In this document: positions 1-7,240 of the stretch, piece after piece | Layout: every line of letters starts with the position of its first letter | Numbering within the stretch: position 1 is the first letter of the stretch | From: Clostridium sp. CAG:780 | GTDB lineage: Bacteria > Bacillota > Clostridia > TANB77 > CAG-508 | DNA: 16,892 nt | Direction of reading: 5' to 3' | Assembly (NCBI GenBank): GCA_000434195.1 | Contig: HF994412.1 | Coordinates: 1-16,892, forward strand | Made by a program: the position numbers and the translations under genes | The notes under the pieces: model-generated | What the model was told of the DNA's origin: nothing | The model's database searches: none | What the model saw: the letters and a program-made list of their open reading frames with translations, nothing else

Positions 1-277
1 AAACATTAAAAAAATAAAAGCATATATTATGTAAAACAAAAAACAGGAAAAAATTTTTAAAATATATTTAAAAATATAAAAAGAAAACCGGATAAAAAAA
101 CAGCAGAGGGCACATAGAAAACACATAAAAAATAGTAAAAATTATCAGCTAAAAATCCTGGGAAATACGCAAAAGAGAAAAAAATAAAAAATATTGTAAA
201 AAAAAAGAGAAACCAAAAAAAGACAAAAAACAAGTAGACATAATTTTGAAAAATTAAAATAAAAAACACATAAACCA
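1..277. other. A-rich intergenic stretch without a recognisable gene
   Basis: This stretch is extremely A-rich on the + strand (long A runs broken by short mixed patches), so both strands carry frames that stay open by composition alone. I see no start codon with a ribosome binding site, no RNA gene and no convincing terminator hairpin. The 73-codon frame on the - strand is almost only F/Y/L/I/V, which is what poly-A read backwards gives. The matching + frame at 80-238 is Lys/Asn/Gln-rich and has no ATG. It is probably the untranslated space before the ABC-F promoter; a decayed gene cannot be excluded. Confidence 0.6.
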
Positions 278-306
278 TTGAAAAAACTAGAAATATACGA
301 TATAAT
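278..306 (+). promoter_or_regulatory. Sigma-A type promoter for the ABC-F gene
   Basis: The -35 box TTGAAA (278-283) is followed by exactly 17 bases and a perfect TATAAT (301-306). Transcription would start near 313, giving a leader of about 25 nt that contains AGGAGG (328-333) five bases before the ATG at 339. The leader is too short for a riboswitch or an attenuator, so antibiotic-inducible attenuation of the kind found before some resistance ABC-F genes is not supported. Confidence 0.85.
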
Positions 307-338
307 AATGCTGTTAAAATAAAAATTAGGAGGAAGAA

Positions 339-1919
339 ATGTTAATAGCTAGTGGAGTAACAATTAGATTTGGAAAAAGAACATTGTTTGAAGATGTTAA
401 TATAAAATTTAACAAAGGTTGTTGCTATGGAATAATTGGAGCTAATGGTGCAGGTAAATCTACTTTTCTAAAAGTATTATCTGGAGAATTAGAACCAAGC
501 AAGGGAGAAGTTACTAAAGAAAAAACAGAGAGATTATCAGTGTTAAAACAAGATCACTTTGCTTATGAAGAGAATACTGTAATGGAAACAGTAATAATGG
601 GAAATCAAGAATTATATAAAATAATGAAAGAAAAAGATGCAATATATTCTAAACCAGACTTTTCAGAAGAAGATGGAATGAAAGCAGCAAAACTTGAGGA
701 AAGATTTGCAGAATTAGATGGCTGGAATGCAGACTCTGATGCAGCTATGTTATTAAATGATGTAGGAATTGCACCAGATAAACATTATAAATATATGAAA
801 GAATTAGAAGATAAAGAGAAAGTTAAAGTGCTTTTAGCACAAGCTTTATTTGGAAATCCAGATATATTATTGTTAGATGAGCCTACAAACGACTTGGATT
901 TAAAAACAATTAATTGGCTAGAAGAATTTTTAATTAATTTCGAAAATACAGTTATAGTAGTATCACACGATAGATATTTCTTAAATAAAGTTTGCACAAA
1001 TATTGCTGATGTAGACTACGGAAAAATCAAAGTATATCCAGGAAATTATGATTTCTGGTATGAATCAAGTCAATTATTATTAAAACAAATGAGAGAACAA
1101 AATAAAAAGAAGGAAGAAAAAATAAAAGAATTACAAGCGTTTATAGCAAGATTTAGTGCAAACGCATCAAAATCAAAACAAGCAACTTCAAGAAAGAAAT
1201 CATTAGAGAAAATTCAATTAGACGAAATAACTCCTTCAAATAGAAAATATCCATATATAGATTTTAAACCAGATAGATTACCAGGTAATGAAATTTTGCA
1301 AGTAAAGAATATTTCTAAAACTATAAATGGAGAAAAGATTCTAGACAAAGTATCATTTACTGTAAAGCCAAATGATAAAATTGCATTGTTAGCAGATAAT
1401 GAAAATGCTAAAACAGTGCTATTCCAAATAATTGCAGGAGAACTTGAACCAGATGAAGGAAAAATAATTTGGGGAACAACAATTACTAATAATTATTTCC
1501 CAAAAGATAATAATTACTTATTTAATAGTGATTTATCAATAACAGACTGGTTAAGACAATATTCAAAAGATCCAGATGAAACATATGTAAGAAGTTTCTT
1601 AGGAAGAATGTTATTTTCAGGAGAAGAAGCTCTAAAATCAGTAAAAGTGTTATCTGGAGGAGAAAAAGTTAGATGTGTTCTTTCTAAGATGATGCTTTCA
1701 GGAGCAAATTTCTTAATATTTGATGAACCAACTAACCATTTAGATATGGAAAGTATAACAGCACTAAATGAAGGAATGTCAAAATTCCCAGGAAATTTAA
1801 TCTTTACTTCACATGACCATCAATTGACACAAACTGTTGCAAACAGAATAATTGATATAAAACAAGATGGAATTGTAGACAAAGAATGTACCTATAACGA
1901 ATATTTGGGAATAGAATAA
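339..1919 (+). CDS. ABC-F family ATPase (ribosome-associated type), one ATP site degenerate
   Basis: This is a soluble protein of 526 aa with two ABC domains and no membrane segments, so it is not a transporter; ABC-F proteins act on ribosomes as translation factors or in antibiotic protection. Domain 1 has Walker A GANGAGKST (34-42), Walker B ILLLDEP (176-182) and a switch SHD (209-211). A charged linker rich in Lys/Glu (about 245-300) separates the domains. Domain 2 has signature LSGGE (438-442), Walker B with D462-E463 and SHD (491-493). Two motifs are broken: the domain 1 signature reads LEDKE (156-160) and the domain 2 Walker A reads ADNENAKT (352-359), keeping only the Lys and Thr. Both belong to the same composite ATP site. 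The overall look resembles the YbiT/YkpA-like branch common in Clostridia, but I cannot assign a substrate or resistance phenotype. The start is fixed by AGGAGG at 328-333. It may be co-transcribed with tex downstream. Confidence 0.9.
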   Translation: MLIASGVTIRFGKRTLFEDVNIKFNKGCCYGIIGANGAGKSTFLKVLSGELEPSKGEVTKEKTERLSVLKQDHFAYEENTVMETVIMGNQELYKIMKEKDAIYSKPDFSEEDGMKAAKLEERFAELDGWNADSDAAMLLNDVGIAPDKHYKYMKELEDKEKVKVLLAQALFGNPDILLLDEPTNDLDLKTINWLEEFLINFENTVIVVSHDRYFLNKVCTNIADVDYGKIKVYPGNYDFWYESSQLLLKQMREQNKKKEEKIKELQAFIARFSANASKSKQATSRKKSLEKIQLDEITPSNRKYPYIDFKPDRLPGNEILQVKNISKTINGEKILDKVSFTVKPNDKIALLADNENAKTVLFQIIAGELEPDEGKIIWGTTITNNYFPKDNNYLFNSDLSITDWLRQYSKDPDETYVRSFLGRMLFSGEEALKSVKVLSGGEKVRCVLSKMMLSGANFLIFDEPTNHLDMESITALNEGMSKFPGNLIFTSHDHQLTQTVANRIIDIKQDGIVDKECTYNEYLGIE

Positions 1920-1927
1920 TTTACAAT

Positions 1928-1970
1928 GCATACACGGTAGAGATAAATAATCTGTGTATGCTTTGTTATT
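1928..1970 (+). terminator. Hairpin between ABC-F gene and tex, weak terminator
   Basis: GCATACAC (1928-1935) pairs perfectly with GTGTATGC (1954-1961). An inner AGAT/ATCT extends the stem across a small bulge. The T-rich TTTGTTATT follows at once. This is compatible with a leaky intrinsic terminator that partly separates the ABC-F gene from tex. The T tract is interrupted, so read-through is likely. Confidence 0.5.
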
Positions 1971-1995
1971 TGATTCAAGAAAGGAATTTATTAAT

Positions 1996-4170
1996 ATGAA
2001 TAAAATTGTAGAAATAATTGCACAAGAGTTGCAAATTAAGCAGTCACAAGTAGAAAGCACAATAAAGCTAATAGACGAGGGAAATACAATACCGTTTATT
2101 GCACGTTATAGAAAAGAAGTAACTGGAGGATTGTCAGACGAAGTATTAAGAAATCTTGGAGAAAGGCTAACATATCTTAGAAATCTTGAAAGCAGAAAAG
2201 AAGAAGTTATAAAATCAATCGATTCACAAGGTAAATTAACACAAGAAATTATAAAAGATTTGGAAAATTGTATTACTTTGGCAGAGGTTGAAGATATATA
2301 TAGACCATATAAACAAAAAAAGAGAACGAGAGCGACTATTGCAAAGGAAAAAGGACTTGAAAGCCTTGCGGATGCTATAATTAAGCAAGATGAAAGTATA
2401 GACATAAATAAATACGCTGAAGGTTACATAAATAAAGAAAAAGAGGTAAATTCAGTAGAAGATGCTATTAATGGAGCATTAGATATAATTGCAGAAAATA
2501 TTTCAGACAACCCAGAGTACAGAAAAAAGATAAAGAAGATTTGTTATAGAGAAGGTATAATAAATACTAAATCAGCTAAAGACGAGAAATCAAACTACGA
2601 AATGTACTATGATTTCCAAGAAAAAGTAAATAGAATTCCAAGTCATAGAATTCTAGCAATAAATAGAGGAGAGAAGGAAGAATTTCTAAAAGTAAAAATT
2701 GATAAACCAGAGGAAAAAATATTAGAATTAATACAAAATGATATTATAAAAAATAATAAAAGTCAGTATGCGGAATTATTGAATAATTGTATTCAAGATA
2801 GCTTTACAAGATTAATTGAACCTTCAATAGACAGAGAAATAAGAGCAGACTTGACCGAAAAAGCAGAGGAACAAGCAATTTCAGTGTTTGGAAAAAATGC
2901 AAAACAATTATTGTTAATAAGTCCAATAAAAGGAAAAACAGTAATTGGATTTGATCCAGCATATAGAACTGGATGTAAGATAGCGGTAATTGACGAAACA
3001 GGTAAAGTATTAGATTATACAACAATATATCCAACAGAACCACAAAATGATATAATGGGAGCAAAGAAAGAATTAATTAGATTAATTCTAAAAGATAATG
3101 TTGATATGTTTGCAATAGGAAACGGAACAGCATCTAGGGAGTCGGAGCAATTTGTTGCCGAATTGATACAAGAAATAAAAGAAAAGTATAATAAAGAATT
3201 AGTATATGTTATAGTTTCAGAGGCAGGAGCATCAGTTTATTCAGCATCAAAACTTGCAACAGAAGAGTATCCAGATATAAATGTTTCGATAAGAGGAGCA
3301 ATATCTATAGCAAGAAGATTGCAAGATCCATTAGCAGAACTTGTAAAAATAGATCCAAAGGCAATAGGAGTAGGACAATATCAACACGATGTAAATCAAA
3401 AGAAACTAGGAGAGAGTTTAACCGGAGTTGTAGAAGACGCTGTAAATTCAGTTGGAGTAGATGTAAATACAGCAACACCTTCGCTTTTGTCATATGTTGC
3501 AGGGGTTAGCCAAACTGTTGCAAAAAATATAGTTAAATATAGAGAAGAAAATGGAAAATTTAAAGAAAGAAAAGAGCTTCTAAAAGTTCCTAAAATAGGC
3601 AAGGCTTCATATGAACAATGTGCAGGATTTATAAGAATACCAGATGGAAAAAATCCATTAGAAAATACAGGAGTTCATCCAGAAAGCTACAAAATTGCAG
3701 AGAATATGCTTGATAAACTAGGATTTAAAGTTAAAGACTTGGCTGATAAAGACAAATTTAAGCAAATTAAGGAGAAATTATCAACTATAAATAATGAAAA
3801 AGAAATAAAAATTATGGCTAAAGAATTAGAGGTGGGAGAGCCTACATTAAAAGATATTGTGATTGAATTAATGAAACCAGGAAGAGACCCAAGAGAAGAA
3901 ATGCCAAAGCCTATATTAAGATCAGACGTATTGAAATTTGAGGACTTGAGCATTGGAATGATATTAACAGGGACAATTAGAAATGTAACAGATTTTGGTG
4001 CTTTTGTTGATATAGGTGTAAAACACGATGGACTTGTTCATATATCAGAAATGAGTGATAAATTTGTAAAAAATCCATCGGAAATAGTTTCTGTAGGAGA
4101 TGTTGTAAAAGTCAAAGTAATAGATATAGACAAAGAAAGACAAAAAGTAAAATTATCAATGAAAGTATAA
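1996..4170 (+). CDS. tex: Tex-type RNA-binding protein with C-terminal S1 domain
   Basis: This is a 724-aa cytoplasmic nucleic-acid-binding protein of the Tex family (transcription accessory protein; Spt6-like core), with the usual family length. The N-terminal part has the family hallmarks IPFIARYRKE and EDIYRPYKQKKRTRA. A YqgF/RNase H-like fold begins around residue 310 with VIGFDPAYRTGCK. Helix-hairpin-helix repeats lie at about 490-560, including VPKIGKASYEQCAGF. An S1 RNA-binding domain (about 652-724) starts GMILTGTIRNVTDFGAFVDIG and ends the protein. I chose the ATG at 1996 because AAAGGA lies about 11 bases upstream and homologues begin near this Met. The longer GTG frame from 1954 begins inside the preceding hairpin. 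No promoter of its own is evident, so transcription probably comes through from the ABC-F gene. Confidence 0.95.
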   Translation: MNKIVEIIAQELQIKQSQVESTIKLIDEGNTIPFIARYRKEVTGGLSDEVLRNLGERLTYLRNLESRKEEVIKSIDSQGKLTQEIIKDLENCITLAEVEDIYRPYKQKKRTRATIAKEKGLESLADAIIKQDESIDINKYAEGYINKEKEVNSVEDAINGALDIIAENISDNPEYRKKIKKICYREGIINTKSAKDEKSNYEMYYDFQEKVNRIPSHRILAINRGEKEEFLKVKIDKPEEKILELIQNDIIKNNKSQYAELLNNCIQDSFTRLIEPSIDREIRADLTEKAEEQAISVFGKNAKQLLLISPIKGKTVIGFDPAYRTGCKIAVIDETGKVLDYTTIYPTEPQNDIMGAKKELIRLILKDNVDMFAIGNGTASRESEQFVAELIQEIKEKYNKELVYVIVSEAGASVYSASKLATEEYPDINVSIRGAISIARRLQDPLAELVKIDPKAIGVGQYQHDVNQKKLGESLTGVVEDAVNSVGVDVNTATPSLLSYVAGVSQTVAKNIVKYREENGKFKERKELLKVPKIGKASYEQCAGFIRIPDGKNPLENTGVHPESYKIAENMLDKLGFKVKDLADKDKFKQIKEKLSTINNEKEIKIMAKELEVGEPTLKDIVIELMKPGRDPREEMPKPILRSDVLKFEDLSIGMILTGTIRNVTDFGAFVDIGVKHDGLVHISEMSDKFVKNPSEIVSVGDVVKVKVIDIDKERQKVKLSMKV

Positions 4171-4173
4171 AAA

Positions 4174-4207
4174 AATAACAACCTTGTTTAATTACAAGGT
4201 TGTTATT
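4174..4207. terminator. Bidirectional intrinsic terminator between tex and the HD-GYP gene
   Basis: AATAACAACCTTG (4174-4186) and CAAGGTTGTTATT (4195-4207) form a perfect 13-bp stem around an 8-base loop. Read on the - strand the stem is followed by TTTTTTT, a textbook terminator for the HD-GYP gene, whose TAA (4208-4206) lies in the stem. Read on the + strand it follows the tex stop by three bases, with a weaker T tract. Confidence 0.9.
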
Positions 4208-5261
4208 AACTTTTATATTTTTCTTGAATATCTGTAATTGATTTATAATCATTATTTAATATATCTAAAAATACTTTAGCAATTTTTGGATCAAACTGTG
4301 TTCCAGAACATTTTTCTATTTCTTCCTTTACAACAGAAAGAGGTAATGCATCTCTATATGTTCTCTTAGAAGTCATTGCATCAAAAGTATCTGCAACTGC
4401 TGCAATTCTGGCAATGAAAGGAATATTTTCACCGGCTAATTGGCTAGGGTATCCTCTACCATCAAATCTTTCGTGATGATGTTTTACGATTGGAATAATA
4501 TCTTTGAAAACAGCTGCGTCACCTAACATATGTGCACCAATAGTTGGATGATTTTTTATTTGAGAATATTCTTCATCACTTAACTTTGATTCCTTCAAAA
4601 GAATACTATCAGGAATTCCAATCTTTCCTATATCGTGGAATAATCCACCTATTTTTAAGGTGTGCAAAGTTTCATCGTCTAATCCCATTTTTTTACCAAT
4701 TAAAACAGAAAATTCCGAAACCCTATCTGAGTGGCCTCTAGTATAAGGGTCTTTCGCTTCAACTGTTTGGCGCAATATGCCAATAGTATCTAAATAAGCT
4801 TTTTCTAATTCTTCACTTTTGTCTTGTAATTCGGTATTAATCTTTTTAATTGTATTCATCTGTTCTATCGATTTAATACCAGACTCGATTAATAATAGTA
4901 ATTGGTCAAACTTATCACTTTTTTCACAATACCCTTGAATATCCAATCTCTTAATTGTTTCAAGAGGTGGAGCTAAGTCTTTGTGACCAGTCAATAATAA
5001 AATATATAGATCTTTGTTAAACTTCCTTATTTCCTCGACAACCTCATCTCCATGAATAGGATCCATCATAAAGTCTAGAATCATCATGTCAAAATGCTCA
5101 TTTTTAACACGCTCAATAGCGTCAAGAGGATTTGTTGTACCAGTGAAACTATAACCAGAACGTTTTAAAAAAATAGATAAAGAATCAAGGATGCCTTGCT
5201 CATCATCAACAACGATAACTTTGTAACCGTTTGCTGACTGATTAATCATGTTTTTTCTCAT
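4206..5261 (-). CDS. Response regulator with HD-GYP output domain (predicted cyclic-di-GMP phosphodiesterase)
   Basis: This is a 351-aa soluble response regulator. The receiver domain (about 12-130) has the acidic pair D19-D20, phosphoacceptor D63, T91 and K114. A helical, coiled-coil-like linker (about 132-170) leads to a complete HD-GYP domain: HDIGKIG at 209-215, HPTIGAHML, HHERFDGRGYP ending at 272, and ARIAAVADTFDAMTS. Such domains hydrolyse cyclic-di-GMP, usually to GMP or pGpG; all family metal-binding motifs I can recognise are present. The start at 5261 is chosen because TTGGAG lies 7 bases upstream. The ATG at 5279 would add six residues and has no binding site. The gene sits downstream of the histidine kinase on the same strand and is its likely partner (inferred from proximity). 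It has its own promoter, so it need not follow NRPS transcription. Confidence 0.92.
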   Translation of the reverse strand: MRKNMINQSANGYKVIVVDDEQGILDSLSIFLKRSGYSFTGTTNPLDAIERVKNEHFDMMILDFMMDPIHGDEVVEEIRKFNKDLYILLLTGHKDLAPPLETIKRLDIQGYCEKSDKFDQLLLLIESGIKSIEQMNTIKKINTELQDKSEELEKAYLDTIGILRQTVEAKDPYTRGHSDRVSEFSVLIGKKMGLDDETLHTLKIGGLFHDIGKIGIPDSILLKESKLSDEEYSQIKNHPTIGAHMLGDAAVFKDIIPIVKHHHERFDGRGYPSQLAGENIPFIARIAAVADTFDAMTSKRTYRDALPLSVVKEEIEKCSGTQFDPKIAKVFLDILNNDYKSITDIQEKYKS

Positions 5262-5301
5262 AGCTAATCTCCAATCCATTATATATTACTTATACAAAAT
5301 C

Positions 5302-5330
5302 ATTATAATAATAAAAAATAAAAAAAGCAA
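5302..5330 (-). promoter_or_regulatory. Sigma-A type promoter for the HD-GYP regulator
   Basis: Read on the - strand, TTGCTT (5330-5325), 17 bases, then TATAAT (5307-5302) make a near-consensus promoter about 40 bases upstream of the chosen start codon. The -35 box is part of the descending stem of the terminator behind the kinase gene, so one sequence serves both to stop NRPS-kinase transcripts and to restart transcription of the regulator. Confidence 0.8.
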
Positions 5331-5368
5331 GGAAAAATTCAATAAAATTAAAGTTTTTCTTTGCTTTT
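5323..5368 (-). terminator. Intrinsic terminator after the histidine kinase gene
   Basis: AAAAGCAAGGAAAAA (5323-5337) pairs with TTTTTCTTTGCTTTT (5354-5368) as a 15-bp stem with one mismatch (a G-U pair when read on the other strand). On the - strand it is followed by a long T-rich tract. It would end most transcripts of the NRPS-kinase unit before the HD-GYP gene. Confidence 0.7.
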
Positions 5369-5394
5369 AACCTATATATATTTGTAATTTTTAA

Positions 5395-7224
5395 TTATAA
5401 ACTCTCAGGTAAAGGAAGTATAACATTAAATGTAGTACCAACATTAAGTTCTGACTCAAAAGTCATTTCTCCATTAAAGTGACCTTTAATTGTAGAATAA
5501 GACATAAACAAACCAAGGCCGGTTCCGTTTTTTCCTTTTGTAGTAACCATTGATTTGAAAAGTTTGTCTTTAACTTCATTTGACATTCCCATACCATGAT
5601 CAGAAACTGAAATAATCAAATTAGAATAATCTTTACGAACTCGTATTTCGATTTTTTCGCCTTTAACACCATTGTATGCTTGTATAGCATTAGTGATTAA
5701 ATTGTTTACAACTTGAACTAAGCTATTTACATCGCCTTTTAACTTAGTATCAGAAGGCACTTCTAGATTTACATCTAAAATTAATGAAGCATTCTTTATT
5801 TCATGTTTCATCAAAATATCAACTCTTTTTAGAAGCTCATCGACTGTAAATACATCATTTTGATTTTCAGAAAGAGCAACAGCCTGACCCTTAACAGCAG
5901 TGATAATATCAGACATATAAGCTGTATATGAATGAATCTTAGAAATCCATTCTTTCATATCATTAGCAATGGCGTGATGATCTTCTACTGTAACCTCTGG
6001 ATCTCCGACAGAAGCTTCATACTCTTTAATAAGATCTGTTAACCCCTCTGCTGCACCAGATATGGACATTATAGGAGTCTTCAAGTTGTGAGATATACCA
6101 CCAATTAATTGACCCAGAGAAGCTAAACGTTCTTTTTCCATAAGCATATCCTGGTTGTCCTTAATAGCTTGCATATCTTTTTTGTGCTGAGTAATATCTT
6201 TAAATAATAATAATATTCCTAAGAATACATCTTTATTATAAAGAGTATTTATTTCAACTGTAAAATATTTGTCCAATGACTCAATGTGTTCTTCAAAGGT
6301 AATAGTATTCTTAGAAGATTGGGCATTTGCAATAGCTTTATCAAATTTCTTGACATTGATTTTATATTTTTTATGTTCTTTAATAAAAGTATTAAAATCT
6401 TTTCCTCTAACATCAAGTCCTTTTAAATTAAAAGTTCTTAAAAAAGTATCATTAAAATCAGTTATAACTAAATTTTCATTTAACACCATATAACTATCAG
6501 ATATTCTATTTGCAATTATCTGAACTGCAATTGGAGCAATTCCTAAGAATTGAAATTTAAAAATTGCAAATGCAAAGCAGATCATAGTAAGTGCAAAAGA
6601 CATAGGAGTCATATAAACGGTCATAGGAATTATCTTAAAAGTTCCTAATATATTAGTTACCAAAGGGATACTGATTCCTAGTATAAGCAATAAAGATTGC
6701 TTTGAAAAGAAACCGGAATTTTTAGAAGTTGCTTTTATCATTTGGATAACTCCAAGTAATAATAATGTATATGAGTAAATATTATGAATAATCATATATG
6801 GACCAACTTCGCAATCGCTAAGATATAAATATGAATATGTTTTATAGAACAAATGATGATAATCATTTGTCCATAATACTATTAGTGATAATGCAGGAAC
6901 TATAAAGAATAGCAGATATCTTTTTTTAAAAGTAATTTTTGTTTTAGCAAAAATTAATCCTGTAAAAAAGATTGCGACTGGCAAAAAACAAGTTCCTATA
7001 TAAATAAACTTTTCAAAGTTCCAAGGATTCCAATTAAAGTTTTTACTTAGAATATCTTGAAATATTACACCTAGGCAAATAACCAATACACAGATCAAAT
7101 CTACGCAGAAAATTGTCTTTAATTGGGATCTTCCTTTTGTCCTTAGAACATATATAAGCGTGACAACTATTGATAATGCTGACAATATTAATAATAATAA
7201 TGGTATAGAAATTCTATCTAACAT
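5395..7224 (-). CDS. Membrane sensor histidine kinase (7TM sensor, PAS, HisKA, HATPase)
   Basis: This is a 609-aa sensor kinase. The first ~230 residues hold about seven or eight hydrophobic segments (roughly 7-27, 39-56, 75-93, 103-118, 145-163, 177-194, 204-225) with almost no extracytoplasmic loop domain, resembling the 7TM histidine-kinase sensor region. A PAS-like domain (about 240-350) follows, with YMVLNENLVITDFNDTF and ending FKDITQHKKD. The phosphoacceptor is H379 in GGISHNLKTPIMS. The ATPase domain has the N box around N512, D542-H-G-M-G546, and GTGLGLF at 567-573. No receiver or output domain is attached, so it needs a separate regulator; the HD-GYP protein downstream is the obvious candidate. 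Its ATG directly abuts the TAG of the NRPS gene, and its ribosome binding site lies in the last NRPS codons, so the two should be translationally coupled. The membrane-embedded sensor suggests detection of a small or hydrophobic ligand or a membrane state; the ligand is unknown. Confidence 0.93.
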   Translation of the reverse strand: MLDRISIPLLLLILSALSIVVTLIYVLRTKGRSQLKTIFCVDLICVLVICLGVIFQDILSKNFNWNPWNFEKFIYIGTCFLPVAIFFTGLIFAKTKITFKKRYLLFFIVPALSLIVLWTNDYHHLFYKTYSYLYLSDCEVGPYMIIHNIYSYTLLLLGVIQMIKATSKNSGFFSKQSLLLILGISIPLVTNILGTFKIIPMTVYMTPMSFALTMICFAFAIFKFQFLGIAPIAVQIIANRISDSYMVLNENLVITDFNDTFLRTFNLKGLDVRGKDFNTFIKEHKKYKINVKKFDKAIANAQSSKNTITFEEHIESLDKYFTVEINTLYNKDVFLGILLLFKDITQHKKDMQAIKDNQDMLMEKERLASLGQLIGGISHNLKTPIMSISGAAEGLTDLIKEYEASVGDPEVTVEDHHAIANDMKEWISKIHSYTAYMSDIITAVKGQAVALSENQNDVFTVDELLKRVDILMKHEIKNASLILDVNLEVPSDTKLKGDVNSLVQVVNNLITNAIQAYNGVKGEKIEIRVRKDYSNLIISVSDHGMGMSNEVKDKLFKSMVTTKGKNGTGLGLFMSYSTIKGHFNGEMTFESELNVGTTFNVILPLPESL

Positions 7225-7240
7225 CTATTTATCTCCTTCT
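7222..7240 (-). promoter_or_regulatory. NRPS stop / kinase start junction with embedded ribosome binding site
   Basis: On the - strand AGAAGGAGAT (7240-7231) lies in the final NRPS codons, followed by TAA-free spacer bases, the NRPS TAG (7227-7225) and at once the kinase ATG (7224-7222). The SD-to-ATG distance is about 8 bases, and there is no room for a promoter. Ribosomes ending the NRPS can restart on the kinase, which fixes the kinase ATG and argues for a single transcript. Confidence 0.9.

Noticed and set aside
80..238. Lys-rich open frame on the + strand before the ABC-F gene
   Set aside because: No start codon, and it stays open because of A-richness; no recognisable protein motif.
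57..278. 73-codon - strand frame rich in F/Y/L, looking like a membrane protein
   Set aside because: It is the reverse reading of A-rich DNA, has low-complexity content and no ribosome binding site.
339..1919. ABC protein as exporter of the NRPS product
   Set aside because: It is an ABC-F type without membrane segments, lies on the other strand beyond tex, and has its own promoter.
1954..1995. Upstream GTG start for tex
   Set aside because: It lies inside the hairpin after the ABC-F gene and lacks a ribosome binding site; the ATG at 1996 fits the family N terminus.
5262..5279. Upstream ATG for the HD-GYP gene
   Set aside because: No ribosome binding site; TTGGAG correctly spaced points to 5261.
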